Source: Gracilariopsis chorda (lineage: Eukaryota; Rhodophyta; Florideophyceae; Gracilariales; Gracilariaceae). From it: a DNA stretch of 64,000 bases. The notes under the pieces were generated by a model. It had not been told where the DNA came from. It did not search any database and saw only the letters and a list, made by a program, of their open reading frames with translations. The translations under genes were made by a program, and so were the position numbers. Where the stretch lies: assembly GCA_003194525.1 (NCBI GenBank), contig NBIV01000034.1:186001-250000 (forward strand), read 5' to 3'. Of the stretch, positions 22,841 to 33,673 are shown one piece after another; position 1 is the stretch's first letter; every line of letters starts with the position of its first letter.

Positions 22841-25800
22841 ATGGCGGCCGTCGTCCCCTCGCGCGCGCGTGCCCACGCACGCCCCCCTCCCGACACTTCG
22901 CATGTATTACGCATGACGCTTTCCATCCAACGCGTCATGGGAGATGTATCCCCTCCTCCGCGGCTGTACTTTTTCCGCTGGCTGCGAGCGGGCAAGCCCG
23001 CAAAAGTCACCGCCGCAAAGTCTCTGGACGCGTCGGGAAACTTTGGAGACCGAATGGCTCTCTACGCGCGCATTCGACCAGTCGACGGTGTCATCACTTC
23101 CAGCGATCCTGCAGAGCCTCTTGACACCAAAATTGTGCTCCTCACCCCTGCCGACACTCCCTCTGCGCCCCCCATAGTTGTATCTGAGCTCGCTTTTGAT
23201 ATGGCCGCTTACATCCTCAAAATCGCCCTTTCCGCCACAAAGTCCATCAACACTACCGTCAACATGCCCACCTCCATTGCTCTCGCCCTCACAGTATCCG
23301 TCAAGGAAATTGGTGACAAGTTTTTGCATCTGTACGCCAATCTGCTCCCGAATCTTCCTCAATCCCCGCCGCAACTTTCCAGCGCTGGAAACACAGCCTC
23401 GTCCGACATGGACGAGGCCGCAGCCGCACTTGCTCTGGAACGAATTCGCCAACAAGTGCGTGATAAACAACAGCGCCTTGACAGTCTTGAGAAATCCGCC
23501 GACTCTTTGCATCAGTCTTTGCGCGAGGCAGACAATCTATCGGCGGACGTTTCGGCTCTGCAACAGCGCGTGCGCACTTTGGAAGAGCAGTATGCACAAT
23601 GCGAACGCGATAAACTAGACGCTGAACGAAGGGTCGCCGCCCATGTTACGCATGCCGCCAAAATCAAAAACACCTACAACCAACTTGCGCAATGGTATAA
23701 CACGCTTCGTCAGGAGCATGTCGAACTGCAATCAAAGCTTAATAAGTCAGCTTCACAAACCAACTCTACTGCCGTCACTGAAGAAAGCTCCGTCGCCTCT
23801 TCTCAGGACACCGACATGGTGTACTTGAAAAAAGAGCATGATCAGCTCAAACAATCGTTACAGAATGAACGTGACGAAAAGGATCAGATCAATTCGCGTA
23901 ACTCACAGCTTCTCGAAAGTAAGGCCCGAGCCTTGGCTGATCTTCGCGACCAATGGGATGCAGCGAAGAACGACTATGAACAAACTCGCAAACGCTCGCA
24001 GGAGAATGCAAAAGCGCTTGCAGATCTTCAACAAACTGTCGACACTCTCAGCGAGCAGCTCAAGGTAAAGGAGACGCAGTTGCAGGAAAAACTTGCAGCC
24101 TTATCTCAAGCCGAAACACTACTTCGCGAGAAAGAAACCCAACATGAGGCAGCACTTATTGCTGCGCGGAATGAGGCCTCTGAGAGCGAAAAGTCAAGTC
24201 TTGATGCTCAGATTGAGAACCTCAAGAAACTCCATGCCATGCAAATCGCAAGTGCCATAAAACAGAAGGAGCAAACGTTTGACCAAGTTCTGGAGGAAAA
24301 GGTTCAAGCGATGCGCACCGAGCATGAAGATAATATTAATGCGGAGCGCAGCAAGATCACTGACGAACTTGAGTTAAAGCGAAAGGAAGAGCTTGACAGT
24401 CTTGTCAAAGAGTACGAGCAGAAACAGGAAAGTGAACGTACAGCTTTGAGCGAGAGGATTCGTGAGCTTGAAGAAACGCTTGAAACGTCCAAAGCTGCGA
24501 CATCAATCTCGGAGCAGCGAACCACTACTTTGGAGTCAGAGCTGAAATCTCTCAAAGATGAGCACGACACGTTAAAGACAACTGCTGACGCACGGAGCGC
24601 AGGGGACAAGGAAACGCACCAGCGGCAACTCGAAGATTTGGTCCTTGAAAAGCAAAGACTGAGCCAACAGATTGAAGAGTTGCGGCAGGCTTCTGCACTT
24701 GAGGTGAAAAACCTGACAACTCAAGTGGAACAAAGCAGCCAACGCGCTGCTACCATGGAAGCTCAATGTGAGGGAATGCGAGCTGAACTGGAGTCTCTGC
24801 AAAAGGAGTTTGAGGAAGTGCGTGGCTCACCTCGTGAAGTATATACCCATCCGGCGAACGATACGGAACAAATCGCTGCTAATCTCAATAACCAGATTGG
24901 AGAACTGGAAGGAATGCTTCGAACGGAGACACAGAAACGAAACGAGGTTTCCAGACTTCTCGAGAACGCTGACAGAGAGCATGACGAACTTCGCGAAATG
25001 GTGACTAGATTACGGAAGGAACGAGATGAAGCGCTTTCTGAGCTTAAGCGGACGAAAGACGCGGTGCCGAACCCTGAAGTAAGGAACCCTGTGATTCAAA
25101 GAAGTCTCTCTCGCGGAAGCAACGATGAACAGAAGAATGCTATCGAGGAACGTGACATGGCTTTCCGTGAGCTATTTCGTGTTCGAAAGGGTATGAACAA
25201 ACAGATTCGTCAGCTCAAACAAGAAAAGTTAGAACTGATTCAACGGCTAAAAAGTGGACCCAGTGAAGACGAATCCACCGCTCTTAAGGCTCAGCTTGCA
25301 GAGATTGAATCGCAGCAAAGGAAATACGTTGAAGAACTTCAAGCGTCCAAAGCGGAAGTTGTAGAAGCTAGAAACCTGCTATCGGCGGAGCGAGAAGCGG
25401 CCGCCCTAGAGATAACGAAGACAAAAGAAATCAGGGACTTGCTTTCTTCGAAACAAGAGGAACTGGCTACATTGAAATCAAGAGCTGCAGGACTGGAGGT
25501 CTCTCTTGCTGCTAATGAGGAAGAGAGTAAGATGAAACTGCAGCAGCTGGAGAACGAAAAATTAGAACTCCAGCGACAGCTGGAATCCACAAGAACTGAG
25601 CTGTCTACTCTCGAGACAGACCTGCGGAACAAGACTGATATTATATCGCGACTAGAATCTGAGCTCGAGACCACCAAAAATTCCCTTGCAGATCTGTCAA
25701 GCCTGCGAGATACGGTGTCTAAGGAACGCGACTCCGCGCGACACCGATCATCTGCACTTGAAACGGAGCTGGATTCCCTTAAGGAGTCTTTGTCGGCGGT

Positions 25801-27229
25801 GTCAAACTCGACGTCTTCAACTGAAAGCCTTCTTCGTGATGCACAGAAAGAGGTTGCTGAGCGCAAAGCGGAAAGCAACTTATTGCAAGCGGAGATGGAG
25901 GACTTGAAGAAGGCAGCTAGTGAACAGGACTTAAAGCATCAGTCTGAACTTGCGTCAGTCCAGCAAGAGATAGCAGAAGCACAGTCATTGTTAGTGGAAC
26001 GCGATAAGCAGCTCCATGACCTTCAGAGGCAGATAGGTGAGCAGCTTGCCCATCTTGAGACCGAGAAATCGTCCAGGGAGAGCGAGACGAAGGCAAAGAC
26101 CGCTTTGGAGGGTTTGGTGCAGCGCTTGAAGTCAAGAAATGCGTCTCTGACGGAAAATCTGGCTACTGAATCGTCCGCTCGCCAGTTGGCAGAGACTCGT
26201 CTTATGGATACCGATGGTACTTTGAAGGCCCTTCGTGTGCAAGTCAGCGAACTGGACTCGAAGAACTCGGAGCGTCTAAACGCGGAGCAGAAGATCAGTA
26301 CAGAAATGAGCTCTCTCCACGACCGCCTGAAGGAAACAACTACTCATCTCGCTGAGCTCGATCGACAGCTGACAGAAAAGAGGAAAGAATTAGAATCCAC
26401 AAACTGCAAGTTGCAAGAGTCGGAAGGGATAAGGGAAAAGCTCTCTCAGGAAGTCGCTGAATCAAGGGCAAAGGCTGAAGCTTTCGAGTCGAACATGGAT
26501 GCAGCTCAGATTGCACTTCACGACGCAAAGGCGAAGCTCAGTGAAGCAGAAGAAGCAAGGCACTCTATTGAAGCTAGAGAGGCATCAGTAGCAAGGGAGT
26601 TGTCAGATTTGGCGGATGATCTGAAGAATGAGAACGCATCCTTGCAGGCGAAGCTTGACGCTGCAGAGAGGGAGGTTTCCCATCTCGAGAAGATGAACTC
26701 ATCTTTGCTGTCCCCGAACGATGCTGCTGAACTAATGGCTTCTCGAGACCATGCTATAGCTGAATGCCATGCTTTGACTCGTGCAAAAGAGGCTTTGCAA
26801 CACAGCCTCCATGAGGCTCAGGAAGAATCTGAATCTGCAAAGAGTGAATTAAGTACGGTTGCTCAACAGATGAAATCTGTTACTCAGGATCTTGAAGACG
26901 TTCGAGGCGAACTAGATTTCGTCCAGGAGGAACGTGACACCGCTGTTGCTCAGCTGCGTGCAAGCCAAGAGGAGATGAAGCGACTGAATGAAGTACATAA
27001 GGAACTGAAGTCGACTCGTTCTTTAGTTGAGTCGCAACAAAGAGAACTGGAGAAGCTTAAAGCAGAAAACGCGAAGCTGACACGAGAAGCGTCGAATGGA
27101 GCCGACGAAGAAGTTCTGACTGACCTGATTAACACTCGACTCGAACTTGCATATGCACAGGAGGAAGCAGTGCGATTGAGAAACAAACTTACGAAGATGT
27201 CTCCCGGGAGCAGATCTTTTGAAGGCTGA
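22841..27229 (+). CDS. Giant coiled-coil protein (1,462 aa)
   Basis: From ATG 22841 (context gcgccATGG) a globular head of about 190 residues precedes nearly 1,250 residues of almost unbroken heptad-type coiled coil, rich in Glu, Lys, Leu, Ser and Gln. It has no transmembrane segment and a short tail ending SPGSRSFEG. Similar length and composition are found in golgins, centrosomal or spindle-pole proteins, and TPR/Mlp-type nucleoporins. Coiled coils look alike by composition, so I cannot choose. The head (RLYFFRWLRAGKPAKVTAA onward) matches no domain I recognise. The frame upstream of 22841 is open but reads as GC-rich non-coding sequence. Intact and intronless. Confidence 0.85.
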   Translation: MAAVVPSRARAHARPPPDTSHVLRMTLSIQRVMGDVSPPPRLYFFRWLRAGKPAKVTAAKSLDASGNFGDRMALYARIRPVDGVITSSDPAEPLDTKIVLLTPADTPSAPPIVVSELAFDMAAYILKIALSATKSINTTVNMPTSIALALTVSVKEIGDKFLHLYANLLPNLPQSPPQLSSAGNTASSDMDEAAAALALERIRQQVRDKQQRLDSLEKSADSLHQSLREADNLSADVSALQQRVRTLEEQYAQCERDKLDAERRVAAHVTHAAKIKNTYNQLAQWYNTLRQEHVELQSKLNKSASQTNSTAVTEESSVASSQDTDMVYLKKEHDQLKQSLQNERDEKDQINSRNSQLLESKARALADLRDQWDAAKNDYEQTRKRSQENAKALADLQQTVDTLSEQLKVKETQLQEKLAALSQAETLLREKETQHEAALIAARNEASESEKSSLDAQIENLKKLHAMQIASAIKQKEQTFDQVLEEKVQAMRTEHEDNINAERSKITDELELKRKEELDSLVKEYEQKQESERTALSERIRELEETLETSKAATSISEQRTTTLESELKSLKDEHDTLKTTADARSAGDKETHQRQLEDLVLEKQRLSQQIEELRQASALEVKNLTTQVEQSSQRAATMEAQCEGMRAELESLQKEFEEVRGSPREVYTHPANDTEQIAANLNNQIGELEGMLRTETQKRNEVSRLLENADREHDELREMVTRLRKERDEALSELKRTKDAVPNPEVRNPVIQRSLSRGSNDEQKNAIEERDMAFRELFRVRKGMNKQIRQLKQEKLELIQRLKSGPSEDESTALKAQLAEIESQQRKYVEELQASKAEVVEARNLLSAEREAAALEITKTKEIRDLLSSKQEELATLKSRAAGLEVSLAANEEESKMKLQQLENEKLELQRQLESTRTELSTLETDLRNKTDIISRLESELETTKNSLADLSSLRDTVSKERDSARHRSSALETELDSLKESLSAVSNSTSSTESLLRDAQKEVAERKAESNLLQAEMEDLKKAASEQDLKHQSELASVQQEIAEAQSLLVERDKQLHDLQRQIGEQLAHLETEKSSRESETKAKTALEGLVQRLKSRNASLTENLATESSARQLAETRLMDTDGTLKALRVQVSELDSKNSERLNAEQKISTEMSSLHDRLKETTTHLAELDRQLTEKRKELESTNCKLQESEGIREKLSQEVAESRAKAEAFESNMDAAQIALHDAKAKLSEAEEARHSIEAREASVARELSDLADDLKNENASLQAKLDAAEREVSHLEKMNSSLLSPNDAAELMASRDHAIAECHALTRAKEALQHSLHEAQEESESAKSELSTVAQQMKSVTQDLEDVRGELDFVQEERDTAVAQLRASQEEMKRLNEVHKELKSTRSLVESQQRELEKLKAENAKLTREASNGADEEVLTDLINTRLELAYAQEEAVRLRNKLTKMSPGSRSFEG

Positions 27230-28166
27230 CCAAGCTTAGCTGCTTTTCGTTTTGTGTTAACAGTGTTTTGCGTTGATTGTAAAATGTGGGCATGTACAGT
27301 ATGTGGAGTTTATGCAAGGGGATTGAGTGAACACGGGGGTTTTCGGTGTTCGGTAGCGCCTAGTGCGACTTTCATGGTCCAATTGTACAAACGTAGAACG
27401 CACCAAAGCATGAAACCGGATGTCCACAAGCTGTGGGAGAAAACTAGGCCAGATTCATTTCTTTTGTGAGCAATCGGAGCCAAATCCGTCTTATGAGAAT
27501 CGTAGTTACACCGGGCGGAGATTTCTATGCGGAAGCGATACCTTTCAGATTTCCGATGCTTCTCTTTCGCGACTTTTTTCGTCCCACTAGGCAAGTGTGG
27601 AATGTCGCGAATCAATAGAAAACGTATTAGAAAGATATGCTCTGTATTTTGCAAGCAGCCTTTAAGCTCGTAAGGGTTAGTGTTAAAGTTCACACACGTT
27701 TTGTTCTATCAACGGCACCTCACGGACCGCGCGCCCTCACTTACCACGAAGCTAAGGATGTTGAGAACTCCATCTTCTTCTTTATTGTGGGTTCAATATG
27801 CCTGATTACGGCCTATTGACAGAGGTTTCTTTGAGAAGAACCTCTCTCTCCCAAGAAAGGCGAACAACTTTCTTGGCCACTGGCAGACTATCTCCGTTAC
27901 CTCTTCTCTCTCTTCTGGGGCAGGAAGCTCGCGCCTCCTAGATTCCGTCCGCTTGGCACAACGAAGCACAACGTGTTCAGCACTGTTAGTAGCGCGTGTG
28001 TTGCAGTCGCATTGTGACGGCTTCCTTCCATGTAGGTTGCAACAGGATGAAGCTTCGGAGTGTGTGTGTGTGGTTACGGGCACGTGTTCCTATTTCCAAG
28101 GCAACGGTATTCGCTCTCTACAAGTAGAATGCTAATTATCTATTCGGCGGCTAAATTCCCCTAATA
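27230..28166. other. Intergenic, no gene seen
   Basis: Only short frames, none resembling a known protein. A minus-strand frame at 27693-27310 reaches 127 codons but looks random. The stretch ends at the left terminus of the second Harbinger-type element. Confidence 0.5.
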
Positions 28167-28356
28167 GAGGATTTACGCCGTACAAATTCTCGTACAATTA
28201 TGGTATACACCAGGGACAGGATGCACACTTGTCATTTGTGGCTACGAAACGTACGAGAATTTCATACGAATTCTCGTACAAACCACCATCCATACGAGTA
28301 GCTGATGGTATACCTCTTTCGCAGACGACGCGCTACGTTTGAACGGCTCTCTGACC

Positions 28357-29277
28357 ATGAGCACGTCCGGGCATTCCGAAAAGTCGTCGAAAGACTCCAA
28401 GGCTATGCAGACTACAACAGGATTGCCCGGAAAACCCCAAACCCATTCTCCCGAACTACCAAAAGAGTCTCCTTTATCGTCCACTACGCAAAAACTGAAG
28501 CGATTTCGATTTACTCAAGCATATGATATTTTTCTTCTTCAGGCGGTGCGAGAATCTGACGCGCATGTTCCAGAATGGGGCAAAACTGACGTGATATTTG
28601 ATAAAGTGTTGAATACTTTTCTTGCAGTTGTTCCTAGGGCATTGTTTTCTCATATGAACCGTCCATCGCGGAAGACGCTAATCGATCGATTTAAAAGGCT
28701 TGTGGCTATACGAAGAGCAGACAATAGGCGTAATGTGTCCGCAACTGGAATTGTGGAGGAGTATGGTGAGAAGGAAGTGCTGCTAGATGATCTCATTCTT
28801 GAAATGGACGAAAAAGCAGAAGCGGTGAAGGTAGAAAAGGAAGAGCTTAGTGCACATGAGAAAAAACTAATTGATGCCGGTGAAGAAATACGCAAGAAGG
28901 CTATGAAACGCAAGACAATTGCAGTGCAAAGTGATGGAGGTACTGATATCTCGAAATCGCCAGGCAGAAAACGGGCTCGACGTTTGGAGGCTTCTAATTC
29001 TGCTGACGATATGACAGTTTTTCTTCTCGAGCAATCGAAAGAACGTCAAATATTAGAACAAAAGCGGTTCGACATGGAACAAGAACGCTTGAAGATGGAA
29101 AGAGAAAGAAACGAGAAAGATCGGCAACATTTTGAGGCTTCGAGGAGAGAAGCGGACAGTAGATTGGAGCTTGAGAGGAAACGATTTGAAATGGAAAAGG
29201 AAGAGCGTGCTCTAGCACTTGCAGAGAGGAAACAGATGATTGGTTTGATTGAAGCTTTGACAAAGAAGCTTCAGTGA
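28357..29277 (+). CDS. Myb/SANT-like Harbinger accessory protein
   Basis: The 306-aa protein from ATG 28357 has a Ser/Thr/Pro-rich N terminus. A SANT-like region follows (KRFRFTQAYDIFLLQAVRES ... WGKTDVIFDKVLNTF, about residues 48-115). Then come a basic stretch SPGRKRARR that could be a nuclear signal and an alpha-helical tail of Glu/Arg/Lys heptads (residues 215-300). This is the plan of the DNA-binding partner that PIF/Harbinger transposons encode beside the transposase. The frame is open and undamaged, unlike the counterpart at 4862-5896. It starts 190 bp inside the left terminus, with TCTCGTA motifs just upstream that it might bind (inference). Confidence 0.75.
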   Translation: MSTSGHSEKSSKDSKAMQTTTGLPGKPQTHSPELPKESPLSSTTQKLKRFRFTQAYDIFLLQAVRESDAHVPEWGKTDVIFDKVLNTFLAVVPRALFSHMNRPSRKTLIDRFKRLVAIRRADNRRNVSATGIVEEYGEKEVLLDDLILEMDEKAEAVKVEKEELSAHEKKLIDAGEEIRKKAMKRKTIAVQSDGGTDISKSPGRKRARRLEASNSADDMTVFLLEQSKERQILEQKRFDMEQERLKMERERNEKDRQHFEASRREADSRLELERKRFEMEKEERALALAERKQMIGLIEALTKKLQ

Positions 29278-29359
29278 GGTAAACTGGATATGATGGTACA
29301 CTAATTGGTTCGTTTACCCCAGGTGGTATTTTACAGGTTGCTCTTATATCGTCCGTGCG

Positions 29360-30925
29360 ATGTGGCAGTTAGAACGGTTTGTTTGTTCATGCTTGGTGCG
29401 ATCGCTATACATGCGTCTGTTTACGTGTTTTCAAGATGACCGTCTGACTGAGTGCTATATTACAAGCGTTTTTCCTCCTTTTTCTCGGCGCCTCGAACGA
29501 GCCTTTGGATTGGTGAAAGATATGATTCAGAAAGACGTAATCCATCCCAACTCTCATACCTACGACAATTTGATACAAGGTTGTGGCCGCTGGAGAGAGC
29601 TGGATGCTGCGTTGCGCTTGTTTCACTGAATGCGAATAGCTGGGGTTGCGCCTACCATTGTCACGTACTCTGTAGCAATTGACGCTTGTGCAAAATGCAG
29701 TGCAGCGGTTGCAGTGGATCAAGCTTTTGATCTTATGACTGAAATGAAACGGAGTGGTCTGGAACCAAACCTCGTTACGTACAACTCTCTCATTCACACA
29801 TGTGCGAGAGCTAAGCGATCCCACCTTGCTTTTAAAGTACTTCAGTTTATACGAGAAGACAGAATTCTCCCGGATATCGTAACCCTGTGCTCCCTGGCTG
29901 ATGCATGCGGTCGGAGCGGAGATGCTATTCGCGCTTTCGAGATCATCGAACAACTGGTAATGGAGTTGCTATCAATTAAGCCCAATTTGCCTGTTTACAA
30001 TGCGCCTATACATGCATGTTTCAAGGCGAACGATTTCGAATGTATGAAGATCGCCTTTGATGCTTTGAACCGTGAGGGTTTGCAGCCAAACGTTGTTACC
30101 TATTCAACTCTTATTAGTGCGTACGCAGCGAAGAGTCGCGTCGAAGATGTTATATACTATCTGAACAAAATGCAAGAAAGTGGGATGTGTCCTAATAAAC
30201 TAACTTTCACTTCTGTTCAGGATATGGACGTCTGGAAATGTTGATCAGGCCATGGAAATGCTTGAGAAAGCACGGAAAATTTATGGAAAGCCGGACGAAG
30301 AACTTTAACTGCGGCGATCGTTGCCGCAATCGGTGGCGATCGCAAGGAAACTGTGCTGAAATTGGTAAAAGAGATGATTCTTGCTGGATATTGTGTTCCA
30401 TATGTTTTGAACAAGATGATTCGGAAAGCTGGTGATCCAGAACGAAGTGGAGCTGAATTGCGAAACATTCTATGTGCTATGGAAGCGTTGAATGTCCGCC
30501 CTCAGCGTGTAGCCATAGAAACGATAGTCAAAGCCTACGCAGAAGAAGGGGATGTGGTGTCTGCTTTCGGGGTGTTGCCGGATATGCAACGTTTGGGATA
30601 CCCTCCGAATCATCAGACATACCGCAGTCTTATACATGCGTGTACACTTAGCAAGGACCCCACTCACATAAGACGAGCAAGGGCCTTGTTCCGGAAAATC
30701 CGAGCCAGTATCGAGGATGGCCACGCGTGTCTTCGGTCGCACTGATCGAGGGACCTTTACGATGCAGTGGTTCGCGCCGTTGACAAAATCTCTGATCCCT
30801 CGGAACGAGTAAGGCTACTAACGGGCATGCTAGAATCCATGGCGAAGGATTGTGGGAAAGTTTATGCGTATTCACTAGCGGAGCGAGTTTGTCCAGAGAT
30901 ACTGAAGGACTTAAGCTTCTCCTGA
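29360..30925 (+). pseudogene. Pentatricopeptide-repeat (PPR) protein, broken
   Basis: The frame shows P-type PPR units of about 35 residues, such as PTIVTYSVAIDACAKC, PNLVTYNSLIHTCARAKRS, PDIVTLCSLADACGRSGD and PNVVTYSTLISAYAAKSR. PPR proteins bind organelle RNA for editing, splicing or stability. It is not functional: TGA at 29627-29629 splits the second repeat, at least one frame change lies around 30230-30350, and TGA at 30743-30745 precedes 60 more coding-like residues ending at 30925. No ATG with a targeting peptide is seen, so the 5' end seems missing. It lies within the Harbinger-type element 2. Confidence 0.8.
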
Positions 30926-31595
30926 GTAAACTTTCGAGATTTCGGACACCATCGAATCTCGAGTCCCTGTGTGTAATAGTTCTTTAACTAGTCCATCGTC
31001 TTCCAATGTCAGCAGTGGTCTTGGTCAGCAGTTCGTACACACACGAAACACTGGAGGGCCCAAGGGATCCTTTAATCGCAGTGCTAACGACACAATATGT
31101 ACGATCGTAGTCGTTCAAGTCTGAATGATCCTTTTCTGTTCGACACTTTTCGGGGGGTTTGATAGAGTTGGGAAACTAAACTACATTGAATTTTGGTGTT
31201 CTTGTAATATGAAGACTGTTCAAGACCCTACGAAAACTATGAGGCCACTAAGGATGATAGTATCGCACATCGAATAGTCGCGAAAGGGATTGTGGCAAAA
31301 CTATCTTGAAGGGAAGTTGCAGAACAACACGGACTTGGATTCGGAGCTAAGATATTGTCTATACACACATGGGTTGAAGGTCTAAGATCGCCGATGGCAA
31401 CCTCCTCTTACCACCCAGTTTCTTCGGTATCCGATACAATTTTAGCAATTCCGCACGAAATGAGGTGATGGGGACACAGGTAACCGTTGAGGGAGATGAA
31501 GAGCAAGGCATGTTGAGTTAAAATAAAACAGAGCTACAGCCTTCCACGAATGACGTGAAGAGCCTCTTTTTTTACCCAGAGCTGTTAGAGATTTG
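30926..31595. other. Non-coding stretch inside element 2
   Basis: Several stops in all frames and no recognisable protein. It separates the PPR remnant from the unknown minus-strand ORF. Confidence 0.45.
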
Positions 31596-32342
31596 CTACA
31601 ATCCGTAGTCAGGCGGTGCAACAGGGTTGACTGAGGCTATCAGTGAAGGATAATTCAGATTCGCACTGTTGTAGATGCCAGCAAAGTCTTCATTGATGAG
31701 ATGGTCAGGCATGTCAATGTTGACATCGTCGATAGGTCTCAGTCCCATTTCCTTAATCAGACCATCCTCGAATATGTCGACAGGGTGCAAACTGTAATAG
31801 TTCACGGAGATAGAATCACCCTCTGCAAGAGAAAATGCAAAACCAAGGTCGGCAAGTGGGGCGTTGTCGAGCCCACAGTCACTCATCGTGCCCTCAAAGA
31901 GGAAGGGAGGAATGAGGTCTTCTTCAAGTGAAGTAACGGTATCGCTCTTTTGAAATTTGTGAGCAGAACGTCTCCATCTCCTTTCCTGCTCCCCCTGCTC
32001 CAGCTCCTCGTCGTCCTCCATCATTTCCTCTGGGCGAGTAAATGAGGAGGGAGTATTCACGACACAATCCTGTTGCGTGTCAAGAACAGATAAAGCGATG
32101 TTGGAGGTGGACGGTGTGCCAACGAAGTTAGCAACTAGCGCGGTATCAGTTGAAAAATTGGCAGACTCCTCCGGATGCAAACAAAAATACGAAGAAACAA
32201 GCTGTGAAGGAGAACAGGAGTCTGGAACAGCAGTATGAGTATCGCCGAGGACAAGTGGTGTTTGCGGTTGCTGCAACGCAACGGGTTGAGAAGCAACTAG
32301 TTTGAGAGGGGAGCCAAGTAAAGAGGTGGCAGAGGTATTCAT
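31596..32342 (-). CDS. Uncharacterised acidic protein, intact frame
   Basis: The 248-aa open frame from ATG 32342 is acidic, Ser/Pro/Thr-rich at the start, with a run MMEDDEELEQGEQERRWRRS in the middle and a C-terminal half rich in Asp, Leu and Asn. No domain is recognised. Composition resembles a disordered transcription-activation region, which is only a guess. It lies among decayed gene fragments inside element 2 and on the same strand as the Tul1-like and ASPM-like remnants. It could be the tail of a larger captured gene or a real cargo gene. Confidence 0.4.
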   Translation of the reverse strand: MNTSATSLLGSPLKLVASQPVALQQPQTPLVLGDTHTAVPDSCSPSQLVSSYFCLHPEESANFSTDTALVANFVGTPSTSNIALSVLDTQQDCVVNTPSSFTRPEEMMEDDEELEQGEQERRWRRSAHKFQKSDTVTSLEEDLIPPFLFEGTMSDCGLDNAPLADLGFAFSLAEGDSISVNYYSLHPVDIFEDGLIKEMGLRPIDDVNIDMPDHLINEDFAGIYNSANLNYPSLIASVNPVAPPDYGL

Positions 32343-32476
32343 GCTCTTCAGCGCGGCCTGACATGCTGCTGAGGACTGTGGGTCGTCATTTTGTAGCGGG
32401 TCGGTCGTCGGACTTTGAGGCTACACTTCGCGATGGCGTAGAAAGCTTGCGAAGAGTAGAGGTGAGCGAGCGATGA

Positions 32477-33673
32477 TTATCGGTTCCTGACAAAACATTC
32501 CTGCGCATCCTCAGCTCGTCGTTTCCACTGCGGGAAGCGGGTTTCCATTTCGTCCTCGCTAGCACCAGCTTCAAGATCCGCTGAATCGTCATCTACGACG
32601 ATGGGACGAGAGTAGGCATACTTTTCCGGAAGAAGCTCTTTCGGTATAAACCAGCACGAGCCAAATTTGTACTGGGACAAGAGAATAGTAGCCTGTGTGC
32701 TTAGCCATACAACCAGAGCAATGGCCAATGCAGGTTGCGGCTGCACGTGCAGAAAGTTGTAAGGGCAGCCCCAGAAGTACAATGGGATAGCAAGACGAGT
32801 GACGGTTGTACCGATAATATACCAGGGTAGCAGAGGAAGACGATGGTCTTCGACAGCATTGAGTACTATTCGTGGTACCCAGAACGAAAACAAAGCGAAC
32901 ACAAAGAAGCGCATATGGTTTTGGAGCTGATAAAGAAGAAGAATACCAATCAACATTGAGCCGTAAAATCGGGAATATAGCGTGGAGAGTTCTCGGCGCA
33001 TCGCCTCCCAGCCTTCAGAGAAACCAGAAGGGTGGCGTGCCTTCCATATGAGCAACATTCATCTCATTAAAAAGATGGAGAAGCAGATGAACTTGAAGAA
33101 TGCAGCAATAGCAAACACATTGAAGAGTGGCTGCACAGCGATGCTCATAGTGAGATGTACAAGGCACAGGTAAGAGTCTGCAACAGCTTGCAAGCCCACG
33201 GTCATTAAAGAAACACGACGAGTGCCAGCTTGGGTGCTTGTCATTTCCATCTGTCTGATGAGAACAATATCTTGTATAAAGGCGACGACAGTGACAGGCA
33301 GGGTGTAGTTAACAGCCTTGCAAAAAAGAGTTACCGTGTCGACGGTGGACAGAACGAGGGATATTCTGCTTTGACATTGCTTGGATACAAAAACACCTTT
33401 CATCTCTACAAACTCATCAGTGGGCTCCAGTTGACTGCCCGACAAAACTCCAGGAACGTTGGGATCGAGGCGCTGTGTGTCGCTTTCGCTAGGGGTCTCA
33501 TCGGTGAACTGTCCCTCGGTGACATGAAAAGTGGCATGAAAGGCGCGCTGCGCGGCAATGATGGATCGAGGGATGGCACGTTGCGCTCGGTACTGTTTGC
33601 GATGCTTTTGAAATCTTGGAGATACGGCCTTGAGGAAGCGTTCTTCCGTAGTATTGAGTTTGGTAAATGTCAA
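32477..33673 (-). pseudogene. Tul1/FLY1-like transmembrane E3 ligase fragment
   Basis: The fragment keeps the multi-pass membrane domain of the Golgi/endosome E3 ubiquitin ligase family (yeast Tul1, plant FLY1). Landmarks: KAVNYTLPVTVVAFIQDIVL, IRQMEMTSTQAGTRRVSLMT, EGWEAMRRELSTLYSRFYGS, VTRLAIPLYFWGCPYNF, FGSCWFIPKELLPEKY. Two things break it. A TGA near 33061-33059 interrupts the membrane domain at FLMR*MLLIW. The frame also ends at 32477 before any zinc-binding RING, which the family needs for ligase activity. There is no ATG at the left: the frame opens with TTG at the border of the ASPM-like remnant, so the lumenal N-terminal part is missing too. Confidence 0.75.
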
